Source: Nautilus pompilius
Lineage: Eukaryota; Mollusca; Cephalopoda; Nautilida; Nautilidae
Length of the DNA stretch: 64,000 bases
Assembly: GCA_018389105.1 (NCBI GenBank)
Contig: JACATO010000624.1
Span: 1,364,001 to 1,428,000 of the forward strand
Direction of reading: 5' to 3'
Within the stretch, counting starts at the first letter, position 1. Each line of letters begins with the position of its first letter. The notes under the pieces were generated by a model. That model had not been told where the DNA came from. It did not search any database and was given only the letters and a program-made list of their open reading frames with translations. Both the position numbers and the translations under genes were made by a program. Shown here one piece after another: positions 11,628 through 25,560 of the stretch.

Positions 11628-14600
11628 TATGATGTCTACTTGATTACCAACAAAACTGCTAGCATTCTTACCAGCCTGGATCAAGCCACTTCATCCAAGC
11701 AATTACCACTGGCAGATTGTATGTCTGAGTTCATTATATTCGTCTTTTGTTCCACTGTCAAATGTGCAGTTTCTTGATGTATAACATGTCATATTGCTAT
11801 TGTGGAAAACCCCCGTTTATCTGATTTGAGCAGTATTGCGCTAATTCAAGACACTGATTCCAAAATCCGGGCGCCTCTAATGCGTCAGTGGTGATCAGGT
11901 AAAGTTAATGTATATTGGAAAATTCCAGCAAAGTAAAGACAAATTTTTCGTATTTTTCAATGACTCAGGAAATTTGAGCCAACTTTCGAGGATGTTAAAT
12001 GGCAAAAAAAATTGCTTTTGCATTGTAAACAGAGTAGATAACTCTTTACTTATATATAGATATATTTTATTTCAGGGAGCCCCCAAAAATATCCGTCCAT
12101 CGGAGCAGATCAGATGACGTGGCGGAGCTAACGAATTTGGCGCCGTTTTTTTCTGTCCTATCAATCCCACCAAATATCGATGGCATTCATCCAGTGCCTT
12201 CTTTCTGATTTCCTACTTAACTCTTCTCACCGGATCCCTAATTATTGCTCGGCGCGCGTCACACGTCCAACTTGTACTTTTACGCTCTCCAAACAGTTCA
12301 TTCTGCATTCCGACGTCATCAAGGCGTTTGAACCCCCCGAATCTCCTGTCAAAGGAGGTAGGTAAAGCCGAACAGGTTACCCATATGCAAACAATGCACC
12401 GACCACTGACGGAAGAACCTACAGAATAAAAGCCGACCTGAACCACGTTCGAACGTAGAATAAATGACAAAAACCTTTAAAACTATTTCCAAACACTTTA
12501 GCTTAAACACGACGTCCGCTTCTCCGAATAATTCAGAGATAAAGCGAACATCTCTACGTCAGATGAGCGGACGGCGAGAAGCTTCCTCCCTTTCAGTGCT
12601 GCTGTCGATCGACCGATTAAACGGGCCGCTGGAGAACTGAAAGAGAGATATGGTAAACTGTCGAGGCTCACGGCCATCCCGCACCCTGTAATGAAAGAAT
12701 CCACAACTTACATCCGTCTCGACTCGGCTAGTAAAAGACTTTTAAAAAATAAATTAGTTTCTACTCTTATATTTTAAAAAGGGGGGATAATTCTGAAAAG
12801 AAATATTAGTTTTTGTTAAACATTTTAGCAGCTTTCGAAATATTTTTAAAAATAAGAGTTTATTCCTCCAAAAGCCGTCTTTCAGTTCACCTACAAGATT
12901 TCAGAATCAAATTTCTGTAGAGCCCTATGTCTGTTTTATCGACATATAAAATTCGAACTGGCTCCTGTTTCCTTCCACGTTTATCCGGCTTCTTGCGTGG
13001 TACTTAGAAAAATCGACTTCCCTGAAGACGGAACGATTCCAGCGGCGGGGTGTGGTCATCCGAGTTGCCGAACTAAATGAAGGTTTCCTTTTAAATAGGT
13101 TGGGACTTCCCGTTTCTTTCATATGCCCTTGATCTTCTAGGCATCTTGATTGATGAAGCTGTTGTTACTGCCGCTGAGACTTTCTCGGAAGATTAATGAC
13201 TACCGTCTGAACAGAGATTGCACTCCGATCCACGTCTTCCTGACAGCAACAGCAGCAATGAATTCGAGATTTTGTCTGAAGATGGGGTGTTTATCAAAGT
13301 GTATCTGTGCCGATGATGCCAGCTCCACTCCATCAATATTACTTTTCAGAGTGGCTTTAACATCTCCAAATTGCGATAACTCAAGAAAGATCTTGCGAAA
13401 ACCTTCATTTTATGACTTTATACATCTGTATAATTTTATTCCTGTTAAATCACCATTTTTTTTTAAATCTTTGAAGTCACTAAACAAAACCTGCAACATG
13501 AGATTTTTAAAAAGTTGCTTAGTTTGTATGCAGACTATTTTTCTCATTTATTTATTTATTCACAAAAGATTCATCTGAGCTTGTCTTTCCAACTAATATA
13601 AAGAACAAAAAAGACATCTTTACTTGGTATTTATATGGTAGTAAATATAGTAGTGGTATATCATGTATGTTATGGCTCTCTGTTTCAGGTGGACCGATGG
13701 TTCGGGACGTCATATTCTGTAAAAGACTCCTTCATATTAATATACAGACAATAAGAATTGGTGATCATCGATTTACCCGGAAATTAGACCATGTTAATGT
13801 GACTAAACCAAACGCCAGGATACACTCGTAAACTAAGAAATTATAATTAGTAAAATAATGATTGATTGATTAATGAGCTGCTATAAAAGATGTTTAGAAA
13901 GATGCTCAGAAACTAGTAGCGAGAAAACCAATTTTAACAGAAAAGTTTTTAATAAATAGTAAACAAAATCTGTACTGATATTGAGCTGAGTAATGCATTC
14001 AGGGCTGGATATACCTTCTCTGCCAGTCCCAGGCCAGTTTTCAGCCCACCTTTCCCGCACCAACTCTCTACCTTACTCACTACAAACTGGGTCAGGTCGA
14101 GTCTCGGGAACTGATGCTACGAGTTTACCAGCTTCACTGGCGTGACAATTTAAAACATGAAAATGATTCACAAACACAAGATTATATTGAGTTAACAGGT
14201 ATATCGAAATATACAACAATATAATCAACACAAAGTAATTTTACTCACAGTTTCAGGTGTAATAGAGTCGAACACCTCAGTTCGAATCAGGTTCACTGGG
14301 GTATCATCTCACATTTTTGGAGTGAGCTTTTCTGTTGGCGAAATCATCAATAGCATTATCATGATAAAATGTATTCAGAGTTCAGACTCATGGGAGGCAA
14401 AGAAAAGCTGTTCAGTCTTTTTTGACTTGACTATGACCTTAAGTAATTCTTTACGCACTTTGGACAAAAGAATGACCTCTTGGCTCCACAGCTGGTAGCT
14501 GAAATGCAAAGAAAAGGTCCGGAAGGCCTTGTTTACGGTCGGATAAATCACCTGTAATTTATCAGCTCTGTTTTTGATTTACGAAGTCCTACAATGGGTT

Positions 14601-14908
14601 TGTGTCAAATTTATTGACAGTCTTCAAATAAGATCAAAGCTTCACCGTTTCATCAACTAGACTGCTAGAGCATCTTCTAAATCGTCAGTGTAGTGATTAC
14701 ATGAATTCATAGCTTTTAGCTTCCCTTACTAGAGTTTCCTCCCCTGGTTCACGCTTCGTAGGGCTATGCAGAAATCCGGCCCACATCGTATTATAAGTTT
14801 ATTAATGATAATAATCTTCGTGTTTAAATAGCCACTCTAACAGTGAAATTTTATTTCCTTGAAACAAAACCTTTTTAAAAAATTGCTAAATCAAGCGGCT
14901 AAAGGAAA
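11625..14908. other. Intergenic stretch upstream of AS3MT-A
   Basis: GC-richer stretches at 12080-12700 and 12950-13090 hold short overlapping open frames on both strands without recognisable motifs. A B-box-like 'agttcgaatc' at about 14280 may mark another old SINE. No convincing promoter was found next to AS3MT-A. Confidence 0.45.
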
Positions 14909-15025
14909 ATGGCATTTATCCCGAGGTGTTACGGAAGATCCTTGTATTCACTGCACTTTTTTCCCCCGCGTTGTTATTTCTTTCGTTGGAAGGCGCTCTT
15001 CGTCCGAAGAACTTTCCACGCTAAA
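14909..15025 (+). other. Possible alternative N-terminal extension of AS3MT copy A
   Basis: An in-frame ATG at 14909 (AAAATGG context) lies 117 nt upstream of the family-conserved start, with an in-frame TAA at 14900-14902 just before it. The 39 extra residues contain six Arg, two Lys and no acidic residue, with many Phe/Leu/Tyr, a composition like a mitochondrial presequence. It may equally be 5' untranslated sequence that happens to be open. Confidence 0.3.
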
Positions 15026-18000
15026 ATGGCGGAGCTTAATCGATCTTCTATTCGCGACCAAATGAAGGATTTTTACGGGAAGAAGTTGCAGAAAACAGGA
15101 GACCTGAAGGTGCAGGTATGCGCAAAGGATGTGTCCTTAATTCAGCCAGTTAAAGCTGCGCTGAAGTTAGTACACCCCGATGTTACCGAAAGGTAAGCAG
15201 TTAATCAGACTTTAAAGGGCACTCACCCCCCCCCGAAAGTAGTTTCCTAGAATGTAGGTGGGGTGATCGAAGTCCATCACAGGTATGGATTAGTAAAGGG
15301 GCAGCAAGTCGAACAATTTTAAAAAGTAAATTAAAAAATAAATATCAGTCCTATTTCATTCTTGTTGTTGTATGACGTCGATCACAGGTACGTGTAATTA
15401 AGAATAACTAGCGATGTAACAACTCGCCACTGAGACAGCCAGTATCCGCCCCCATCCCTCCTCCCCTTACTGTTTTTTGGACTTTCTTCACCAGTTACCT
15501 CCACCAGCAGATGGCGGTGTTGTTTTTCTCCTCCTGTCGCAGACTACCTTCCTTACCGGGTCTACATTAGACTAATTCCCCCCTCCCTCTCTCTCTATCA
15601 TCTTCAGATATCGGCGACATACTGATCCTATGGGATCGCTAGTTTTCCGTGTTAAGGAGACTGCGGGAAGACCGATCGGTTTGACAGCTGGCGTGGACAG
15701 CCAGCCTTCTCTTGTTGAAAAAAAAGACCAAGTTTAACCATTTCTCCCCTTTGATGTGGTTTCCCAATTTGTCAGAACTGTTTGTTTTTGGTTTTCTTTG
15801 CGAATTTGTTTTGTTTGTTTAACTGTCAGTTTTCTTTATGATTGTAGCATCTCCAAATTATTATTATTTTTTAATCTATTTGCATATACACCATTCATGT
15901 AATATAATGAAATAATTTACCGCATATCAGCATTTATACCGTAATTTTATTGGTACCGCATTATTATTATTATTCCACTGAATTTTAACAGTAACAGACC
16001 TACAACGACCATTTAGTCTGGAAAATATTTTTTGATTTTTCTGGTATGCAGTTCTCTGTAAATCTGGTTGGTTTAAAAGGGGAGAAAGGGGCTGGTTGTA
16101 CAGAGGTAATTTTTTCAGCAGTTCCTAATTAAATGTATAGATATGTCCATTATCTACGTCATCTGGTTTGACCTTCAGTCATATGACATCGATTATATAC
16201 TCATCTATACATCTAATTAGGAACTGTTGATTCTATAACAACTTGCCACTGTGACCAGCCCATTTACACAGTAAAATAGAATACCAGATCATGTACACTA
16301 TAAAATGCATGCTCCTGCCATAATTAAGTATAACACTAAATAATACTGTAGTTGAATTATTTATAAACAAACAATTATCAACGACTTCCTTAAATTCAGA
16401 TGAGAATCTTATTGTTTTAACAATTTGTAAGTTATAGCCCTGTTCCAGATTCATGAAGATTTCATTAAAGACATTTACACTGTTACTGCAAAATCCCAGA
16501 GTCTAGTCATCTTTTGTCAGATTTTATGGATGTGGTTGCTGTATCCCAGAGTGTGTAGAAGGAAGAACAGTTTTGGATTTGGGAAGTGGAAGTGGAAGAG
16601 ACTGCTTCATTTTGTCAAAACTTGTGGGTGCAACTGGTTCAGTTATTGGACTGGATATGACTGAAGAACTAGTAAGCATTTAAAGGTTAATACTACTACG
16701 AACACTGAGCTAAAAAGCATTTCAAGACTTAAGTGTTTAACTTGTGAGCATTTAAATACTAATACTAACTCTAACAAGTTTTATCACAAAATCAATTTTT
16801 TCTCACTCCCCCTTCCCTTTTTTTTTTAAAAAAAATATCAAAATTTTTTCTAATAATTATTTTTTGCAGTTGTGAAATTGTCATGGCAGCTCTGGCTGCT
16901 GCTGATTATGAATGTAATGTTGTACTTGAAGCTTCAAGCCTCCAGAAACTACATTGACTATCACATGGACAAATTTGGCTACAGTTCACCCAATGTTCAT
17001 TTTGTAAAGGGATACATTGAAGAGCTGACTGATGCTGGATTAAAAGAAAACAGTATTGATATTATTGTGTGAGTAACTTCCCAACCTGTTGTGTCTAGTG
17101 GATAAGTCTTTCTCACTTTGGAAATTCTAAAGAGGTTAATATCATGAAGAGAAGCCAATATATTTAACTGTAATTTCTTGGTCACTCTCACTCAGACCAA
17201 CTTTATGTTCAGGTTTTAGTTTTTAGAAAATTTTAAACAAATAAGAACAAAGTAGAATCTATACAGCATTTCACAGCCATTTGGTTAGTTTAACTACTAC
17301 AGATATTTAAGTGGAGCCCTGCCAGATACCATTACAGCAATGCTAGGTTTCATTTCAGCATCCTGTTTAAAACCTGTCAGCAATCTTTTCCTCTTGCCAT
17401 CATCATCAATTAATTTTGAGGATATTTGCAAGGAAGTTAATTTGCAGTAGGTGGTTTGTGTTTGTAGCAGACCCCTGATCTGCTAGTCACCAAGTCTCTT
17501 TGATGTAGTATTGTTTAATCATTGTTTTAATTCACTGCACCGCCAGGCCTTCTACAGAAGATCAGATTTCCCAAAAAAACAATTCATCATATGACTGAGA
17601 TGGACCAGTTACTTTCTTCTTTGTTTTTTTGGGGGCAAGCTAATGCAGAAAGAAATGAGTTTTGGTTAGATAAAACATTCAGTTACCAAATAATCAGCTT
17701 TTTCAAGATCTTAAAGTTCATGTGCTTATCTTTTCTATTGCTTTTAGTTTTATTTGCTTTTAATCTGTTGGTAGTTGTTTGATATTGAAATATTTTTAAA
17801 AAATTATTTTTAGATCTAATTGTGTTGTAAATCTCTCTGCTGAGAAGCATGCGGTTCTGTCTGAAGCTAACAAGGTGTTGAAGGTAAACATTTTAATTAG
17901 AACTACATTGTTAACATTGTAGGGATTTTGTTTGATCATTTGCTTGTTTACTTTCATAGCAGAATGGACTCTTAGGTTATTATTGGATATATGATCTATT

Positions 18001-21000
18001 AGAAATCCTATGCAGTTGGAAACCCTTTATTTTGATTGTTTGATGATTACTTTCTAAAAATTCTTGATCCTTGATTTCAGAAGGAAAACAACAACACAAA
18101 TAAATAAATAAAATAAGTTGGTCTGGTTGGTAAATAACCTTTTTTTCTGGCGAAATGAATCTTTACAGAATACTTTGCTGTCTTACCAGTCATTCATCTG
18201 GTTAATAGATCCCATGTGATTAGATGTTGGAGGAGTAGAGCAGCCTGATATGAAGAACAAGCGAAAACACTAACGCACTGGTTACATACCTAAGAAATCC
18301 AAGATCCATTCTTGGCCTAATCCTGGCTGGATCCTTTTTAAATCAATCAAGAAATACAATAAATTGTGAATATTAGATAATACAACATTTGAAATGTTGT
18401 TGTTCTGAACTTTTTGGTTGGTGATGAAAGTTCATTAAAGTGCATGTCAGATATCTTATGTCTGTAACATTCTGTAAATATAATGCAGTGTACATAGAAA
18501 CAAACTAAGTTAATATAAAGATAGCATTTCTTTGAATGCAATGTCATAAGGATTTTGCATATTTTCCGTATCTCTCATTTTTCTTCATTTTTGACATTTT
18601 GAAAAATACAAAGTTTGACACATTTATCCAAAGTTTACAAATTAATACAAAGAGGATAAAAATTTTGTTGTGGTTGGACTACATTTTATACTTGAAGGAT
18701 TAAAAACAAAAAAGCTATTGGAGCTAAAAAATAACTTAAAATATCATATTCAGGAAAATGCAGCAGAAAATATAGACAGACATGATAATACAGAATCCAT
18801 ATTTTCTCCACTGATACTCTCTGTCTCTATTCCAGTATACCATTTTAATATCCACTTATGAATCCAGTAGACATTTAAAACTAAAAGATATTGCTTAAAA
18901 TTAATTTTCTTCAATCCCAGATGTCTAAAGGTTTTAAGTACAGGGACATTTACAATATTTTTTGACTGTCTATAACAAACCATAACTATAAACTGTTTAC
19001 AGTATCAGCATGGCATATTACTAGTAAAACAGTTATATAATTAAAATAGAATAGATTAGTAATAGTGTAAGCCAGTTTTAGAAACAAACTAATGGACATT
19101 TCCCTTCCCTGGGGTCTGTATCAACAAAGATGACTTGTTAAACCTAAAGTAAACTAATCTAAGCTAAACCAGCATGTTGGTCAGGTTTAAAAAATGAGTA
19201 AGAAAGATAAAAACGAACAATACAAGTTATTTAATGCAAGCAAATTAAAAACCTGAAGAATATTATAAAAGTTGATAAATGAATACTATTTTCTTCAAAA
19301 TTTAAAAATGGGTGCAGGTGAAATTTGAATTAAAAGATTTCTAATTTTATTATTTCCAGCCTGGAGGAGAGATTTACTTTAGTGACATGTATGCAGACAG
19401 GGAACTCCCAATAGATGTTAAAGAAAACAAAGACATTTGGGGTATGTATGAGATGTTTTTTTTACAGCCTTAAATGGGGATATCCATTAATTAAAAAAAA
19501 AAAAATATTGTAATTTATGAATAGTTTCATGGCACACCTTTCCTCTTTGATGTGGATTATCAAACTATCTGTCAAGTCTTTATGTAAGATGTTATATATA
19601 AGGGATATCACAGATTTAGAGTAAACTTTTTAAAATTGCATAATAATGACATGAGTGCATTCTCTGTAAAGGCAACTGATATGGCAGTATAAAGTAGACT
19701 GGAAATATTATTTCCAAAGTCTTTGCACTCATACTAAGATATGCAGAAGGTATAATATTTTTAATTGAACAACCATTTTGGTAAAAAAAGTTTTTTCTTT
19801 GCCTATCTAGAATAAAACCACATGAGAAACCTGTCATGAGACTGGAAGATGTGATGTCATTACTAATGTCAGCCACAGCATTATTTCTCATGGCTTTACA
19901 TTCTTAAAAAATAGATTTAGATCCTACTCCTTAAGTTCTAAATAACATAACTGAGATTTTGCTTAGAATTATTGTAAATAATAAGGAAATTCAAATAATG
20001 TCACAAAATAACTGGGGCTGTTTTTCATCTTCACATTTGTATTAGAGTTAAATTATATCATATTAGATTGCATTTGACAATTTCCCATATTATGTAAAGC
20101 CCCTTTTGCAAAAAAATCTGCATCTATTCTTTTCTAAACACTGATGCTGCTTGCTCCTGCTGTCTGATTTCATAAAGCATTCAAACCATGGCATTACAAT
20201 TACAACAACAACATTTTATAAGGTCTAGTTTTAAACATTACCTTGCAAGTTTAAGCCTGTGCCCCCTAGTTGCTTATGATGGGCATTTAGCATGACAGCC
20301 CACTACGTACAATTTTGTTTTGATATGCCGCTATTGTTAATAATAAAAATTACTTAACATGTTTTTTTTTCAAGTTGTTATTTTTTTTAAGATTTCAACA
20401 TCACATGCTTCTGAAATGAGTCTCCACCTTGTATAAATAGCTACATGTTGCACAATTTGTTCATTTTTTACATAGTGAAATTTCACAGTATTTTTTCATG
20501 AAGGTTTCCACAGTTAGTGCACAATGTCCCCTCCCCCAAGTCTGCCCCTGTCTTATATAGTGTTGGCTTCTGGATTTTTCCCAGTTAGATAGTGATATAT
20601 TGTACAGTTGATTCCTGCATTAGGCATTGATGTGTTCTACAGTTTGTCTGTTACAGCTTAATTTGTTTTTCACAATATTTCTATAAAGGCCATTTTATTT
20701 TAGGATTCATGAGCTAATAAAAATATAATAGAGCCAACTTCCATATTAATCATAAAACCAAACGCATAAGGAAACTGTGTGTGTAGTTTTGTAAATGGAA
20801 TGTTGTCATCATCACTGGAAAAGGAAATAAATAGTCTTTTATAATTTCTGACAAAGATAATTTTTTTTTAATTATTTTGAACTTACTCCTTTTTTAAAGA
20901 ATCCAATTACATAGTAATCTTTCCCTGTACACACTTACAACGTTTTCTGTATCACATTCTTTCTGATTTTGTGATTGAAAATGATGAAAACAATTAATTA

Positions 21001-23720
21001 CATTCTGCTATGATGCACTTGTAGCTTTTTAGAAAAGCATCAGGGTTTTGATAGGCAGTCCTTTAGTATTCCAAGGAAATACAAATATTCCATCATTATT
21101 TAAGAATATGTTGTTTTATTTTTAACATGGTTAATAAAAGTAGTTAACAAAAGAAGGATTTACTTTTCTTCACCAAAGCATTTTCATTACCTGATGTGTT
21201 AGTAAATTGAGCAGAATCATTAAAAGTATTTAAATCACTGACTGAACTAGAGAAAAACATGTATACATTAAATTTAGAACATTGGCTATATGTGCAACTT
21301 CATTAGACCTTGCACATCTTTTCGCAGGTGAAGGATTTTCTGGAGCTTTATGGTGGAAAGAATTATTTACTTTGGCTAAAAATGCTGGACTCTCCAAGCC
21401 ATACCTGGTGACCAGCTCACCTATTCCAATACACAATGAAACTATCAAACGGGCTGTTGGTAAGTCTGGATTCAGGTTTCAGATGGTTATCTGAAGGCTA
21501 CAAGCAAGGGCTAGGATTCTGTGCTTATTATTATTACTCTGTAGTCATATCTCCACAAGAAATTATTATTAAGGATTTCAAGTACAGAGATCCCTATCAA
21601 TACCAAAGTAATACTTAATTAGCTTTGTTATGCTAAAAATGTATTTTCATTTTCACATTGTGAGCTGTGTAGGGAACACTCAATGTTCTGTTTAAAAACA
21701 CAGGGTAATGCAGTGATTTAGGCTAGGCTTGAATTTGTGCACTACATAATCAATACTGAGTCCTGTTCTCAAGTCACAGAAACTTCTGGTTACTTTCCTG
21801 ACAAGATTTTATGGGCCAGGTATTTCCCTTGTGACTGGTCTGTCCAGGCTGCTTTGGAACTATTACTCTTGCTGTAATGCAACATTGCGATTATCTTGGG
21901 ATTTTCCTTTCGATGACATGCCAACACTTAATTTCACATAGTAAAATGTGTCTGACCCCTGTTCAACAAATATTTAACTTGATATTTTAGACTTTGGTGA
22001 TTGACTACAACATTCCCCCTTGTCACTGAGAGAGAAACTTAATCTGTACTTTAAAGGTAATATGTAATTGTTTTGTAAATGTTTCAACTACTTTTTATGA
22101 TGTTACACTATAGTAGGACATTTTAGACTTCGAAGTGTGCAATACTGTCATTTTGCACTAACTACATTTTTAGATGGTATTTAAACAGTATTGTATTTGT
22201 GTGTAGAAATTTTGAAGCAAAGGTACATGACAAACTTCAAGGTTGTGCACAGAATTCGTCCTCACCACTTGTAAATGCTGTCTTCTTGACAATATGCAAA
22301 ATAATAACAATAAATAATAATAAAATAATGATTGCAAATATAGATTTTTAGTAAAGTGTGGAGGTTTCAAAAGGTTTTGAATATGTAAAAGGTGGAGCTT
22401 TTAGTAGCAGGATTAAACTTGTAATGTTTATTTTTTTAAGAATTTATCTGCTCAGCATAAAAATAATTAACTAATGATTTGGAATGAACTAATTAACATA
22501 GACATTAGCTTTTGTTGCCATTGGGGATATTTTGGAATGTTTGTTTGCTTGCTTAATTTCATTTTTTGTGCCTATTTCTTTTTTCATCAGGTGATGTCAA
22601 TTATGCAGCTGCAACATACCGTCTCTTCAAACTGCCCAGTAATAAAGAAAAGCCAGCACAGGTCACCTACAAAGGTGAAATACCTGGATATAAGGCACAA
22701 ATAAAATTTGATAACCAGCTAATATTCAAGGTATGGTTAAGTTTATGTTACTTACACAGCATAAGAAAACAATCAAGGGAAATCTGGAAACTGAAGCTGG
22801 AGATATTATTAGAAATATCAGAAGTTTAAAAAAGAGAATATGCTATCAACTTCATGAACATATCTGAAATTCATAGAAAACAGTCCAAGGAAAAATATCT
22901 TCAAAATTTATTGCACTCCTTGTTTCCAAAAATGAGAATCAAGCCAGTTAAATACATCAAACTATTTTAAAATCCTCCTTCATAAACTAACCTTTTTGAA
23001 TTATTTATACTGGACATTGTACAAAACATTTATAAAGAAAAAATTCATCTTTTATTTTATCTTTAATGACTGACACATTCATTATCTTTTATTTCAGTTT
23101 CTAACATTCTCCAAATTTTTAAGGTATAAATATACAAACCCCTAAATGTTCTCCCACCTCTACATTTGCCTCTGTAGAATTATCTGGTCTTTTCAATCCA
23201 TTAAACTGAGATCTTTTAATTCACTTTGATGTGAAATGTGCATTTGAAATTATTAAAGCTGCTTTGTCTTTTAGACTAACTAACTATATAACTGCTGCAT
23301 TTTGCCTTTAGTCTGGTGAAGCGGTTACTGTCAACAGCGAAATTACCACTATTTTGAAAGCATCTCGATTTTGGAAGGAGTTTGACTTTCAACCGGTATC
23401 TACCAATTGCTGTAATTCAACTTGTTGCCAGGTACAATTCTATTTTTTACTTGTAATATTACATCAATGTCTAGGAACAGAAATTTGATGTAGTAGCCAC
23501 CACATCTGGGTATGTTTATGAGCAACTTATTTTTAAACTGTTCAGGCATTCTGTTTCTTTACCCACTTCATTGGATGTTCTAAGATGATTCCAGCTCTAG
23601 TCTGAAGAATGTTTTTAAAAAACCCATTTCTATTCATTTTAGCCTTATCCTGGTCATTTCTTAAAATTAAAGTTGTTTTTATTTTATATATTTCCTGTTT
23701 GTTTGTTTGTTTGTTTGTTT

Positions 23721-23768
<48 letters not shown>

Positions 23769-24179
23769 ACTCACCAATCGAATAATTCAAGAAGCTTAGT
23801 AGATATTTTAAAAAATGAACTTTTTTTTTGCATTTGCAAATTTTCTGATATATATTAATGTGTAACTACCCTCCCTAGTAAATTGATTTACATTTGAATT
23901 ATTATGAAATGTGGAATCTCGCATGTTAAGTCCACATTTATGGTGGTGGTCATCAAAATGTCCTCCAAAAGATATTTAATTAGTGAGTCTACAATTATGA
24001 CCACCAGTTCATTATATCCAGGATGTATATTGAGAAACGTTTTGTGTAGTCAAGGTTCCTACATACATTCAGCTCTTTTTAAATTTTTTATTTTGAAGAT
24101 ATCTGACCCATTTGAACTGTTAAAAGGGGTGAAGACAACTAAAACAAAGCCAGAAACTTCTTGCTGTACTGAGAACTGA
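15026..24179 (+). CDS. AS3MT: Arsenite methyltransferase, copy A (nine coding exons)
   Basis: SAM-dependent cytosolic enzyme that methylates trivalent arsenic to mono- and dimethyl forms. Exons read from GT/AG borders: 15026-15192, 16521-16671, 16932-17068, 17814-17883, 19360-19441, 21328-21459, 22591-22730, 23312-23431, 24099-24179; all phases join and give 359 residues (human about 375). Seen: N-terminal region with C32, 'YGCG' with C60, SAM motif I LDLGSGSGRD (residues 74-83), a GLDMT motif, 'SNCVVNL' with C155, the 'GGEIYFSD' strand, then 'GALWWKEL' and 'YRLFKLP'. The tail is cysteine-rich (NCCNSTCC, TSCC). C32, C60 and C155 match human Cys32, Cys61 and Cys156, but the position of human Cys206 is glycine (GEGFSG). 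The start at 15026 (AAAATGG) matches the family N-terminus; an in-frame upstream ATG at 14909 is also well placed. Introns contain little recognisable transposon sequence. The last exon is supported by 'DPFELL' and a stop but is short. Confidence 0.9.
16119..16226. repeat. Short inverted repeat (hairpin or MITE-like) in intron 1 of AS3MT-A
   Basis: Arms 16119-16142 and 16203-16226 begin CAGTTCCTAATT and match at 23 of 24 positions, separated by 60 bases. No clear target-site duplication is seen at the edges. It could be a small MITE or a stem-loop in the transcript. Confidence 0.6.
23697..23767. repeat. (GTTT)n then (GT)n compound microsatellite
   Basis: A GTTT run followed by about 20 GT units in intron 8 of AS3MT-A. 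It explains the spurious Cys/Val and Thr/His open frames here. Confidence 0.97.
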
Positions 24180-24389
24180 AGCTGTGAGATTTTCTCCTTA
24201 ACTAGCATGGCTTTTAAACTCAAACACAAATTTGCTGCTTCTGCAATGCAAGGATTCATAGGAAAGGAGTGCACTAGTCTACACTTTGCTTATTTGAGTG
24301 CACATTCAAGTTTTTAAAATATCCAGATATTACACAGACTGTGGAAATTGAAGATGTCTTGTCCATTAGATTATTAATGATTCAGTATA

Positions 24390-24395
24390 ATTAAA
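24390..24395 (+). promoter_or_regulatory. Candidate polyadenylation signal of AS3MT copy A
   Basis: ATTAAA variant about 210 nt after the stop codon. No canonical AATAAA was noticed closer. Weak on its own. Confidence 0.25.
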
Positions 24396-24969
24396 TGGTT
24401 AATTTGAGCATTACATTGTTAGTAGAACTGATTAGAGATCCTGTATTTTGGTAATTCCCCAATGGAGTAAGTTGGTTTTAGAAATACCTCAAAACATTTT
24501 GGCCATTAGCTGTGAATTACCACTGTGCTAGCTGATGATGGTAACAGAGAAAGATCAATGAAATATAGTCACTAGTTGGTTCTAAGGACAGGAAAGCACA
24601 AAATATCTGAACAAACCATCTAGTTTCTACAATATAATTTTATTCTTTTAATTTTCTTTGTTTAATATGGTGTGTGGTTCATTAAATTTTGTTTTACAAA
24701 CAATATTTTTAGTTAAAGGTAAAATGTTTATTAAAAGACTTCAGTAAAATTTTAATGAATGTCATGCAACAATTAATTTAGTTTGAAATTTTGCTAAATA
24801 ATTGATTGTATTTGTAAATTATCACAAAAGGTAGAAAAATTAAACACATTTTTAACAGGGAAACAACTGGCCAACTTTTTCCAATATGTATATATTTACA
24901 TATGTTTAATAGAAATTTACACCGATTTCACTTTCTTTTTGTTTGAACTAAAGTGATTCTTTAGAAAAT

Positions 24970-25560
24970 TACAGCTGCTCAGTCTGGGTGGGACTTTTTT
25001 TTTTGTCTAATGTCTAAATGACAGCTTCAACACATTGTACATAGATGGTATTGTGCTTGAACACAGTGGTGTGCATTTGGGTTTTTGACACTTCATTCTA
25101 AGACAATCTACAAATGTTTGATTGGATTGAGATCATGATTAGGCACACCAAAGATGTGTGAAGCCCCATTCAGGTTTAAAACCCTACACAACATGGATCA
25201 GATAATGGTGGCAGAATAAAATTCTGTACAGAATGCTTAGGATTTTGCTTGATGTATATCCTGCTTTAAAATGAGGTGAGAGATGCCGATGCCTCAGACA
25301 ATGACATTACCATTGTTGAGAACAAACTGATATTTGCGATGTGTTACCCCTAGAAATGAAACAGTTAGTCCAGGCATTTCTTAGCCACCTCATAAGTAGA
25401 ACTAGAGAACCCATGCTTCAATGATATTGCTGGGATAAAGCATTGGTCTGAAAAAATATGTTAAAGACTGTTCAAGACCAAGTCCAAACACTTATCTTCC
25501 AGAAATAGAAATGTCAGCTGCAAGTTACCACCACCACCAAAATATGCTTGCATCATATCT
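24970..25560 (-). pseudogene. Tc1-like transposase relic
   Basis: On the minus strand, 25128-25100 reads 'DLNPIKHL', a clear remnant of the DPDLNPIEHLW signature near the C-terminus of Tc1 transposases. Upstream sequence is heavily mutated and has no open frame. The boundaries are approximate. It lies 0.8 kb beyond AS3MT-A. Confidence 0.45.

Noticed and set aside
11562..11777. 71-codon frame with a Cys-Val run
   Set aside because: Translation of the (TG)n repeat; the rest has no motif.
12180..12704. Short overlapping frames in a GC-richer block
   Set aside because: No family, no consistent splice sites and no support on a single strand.
23542..23858. Open frames rich in Thr-His or Cys-Val
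   Set aside because: Products of the GT/GTTT microsatellite inside intron 8 of AS3MT-A.
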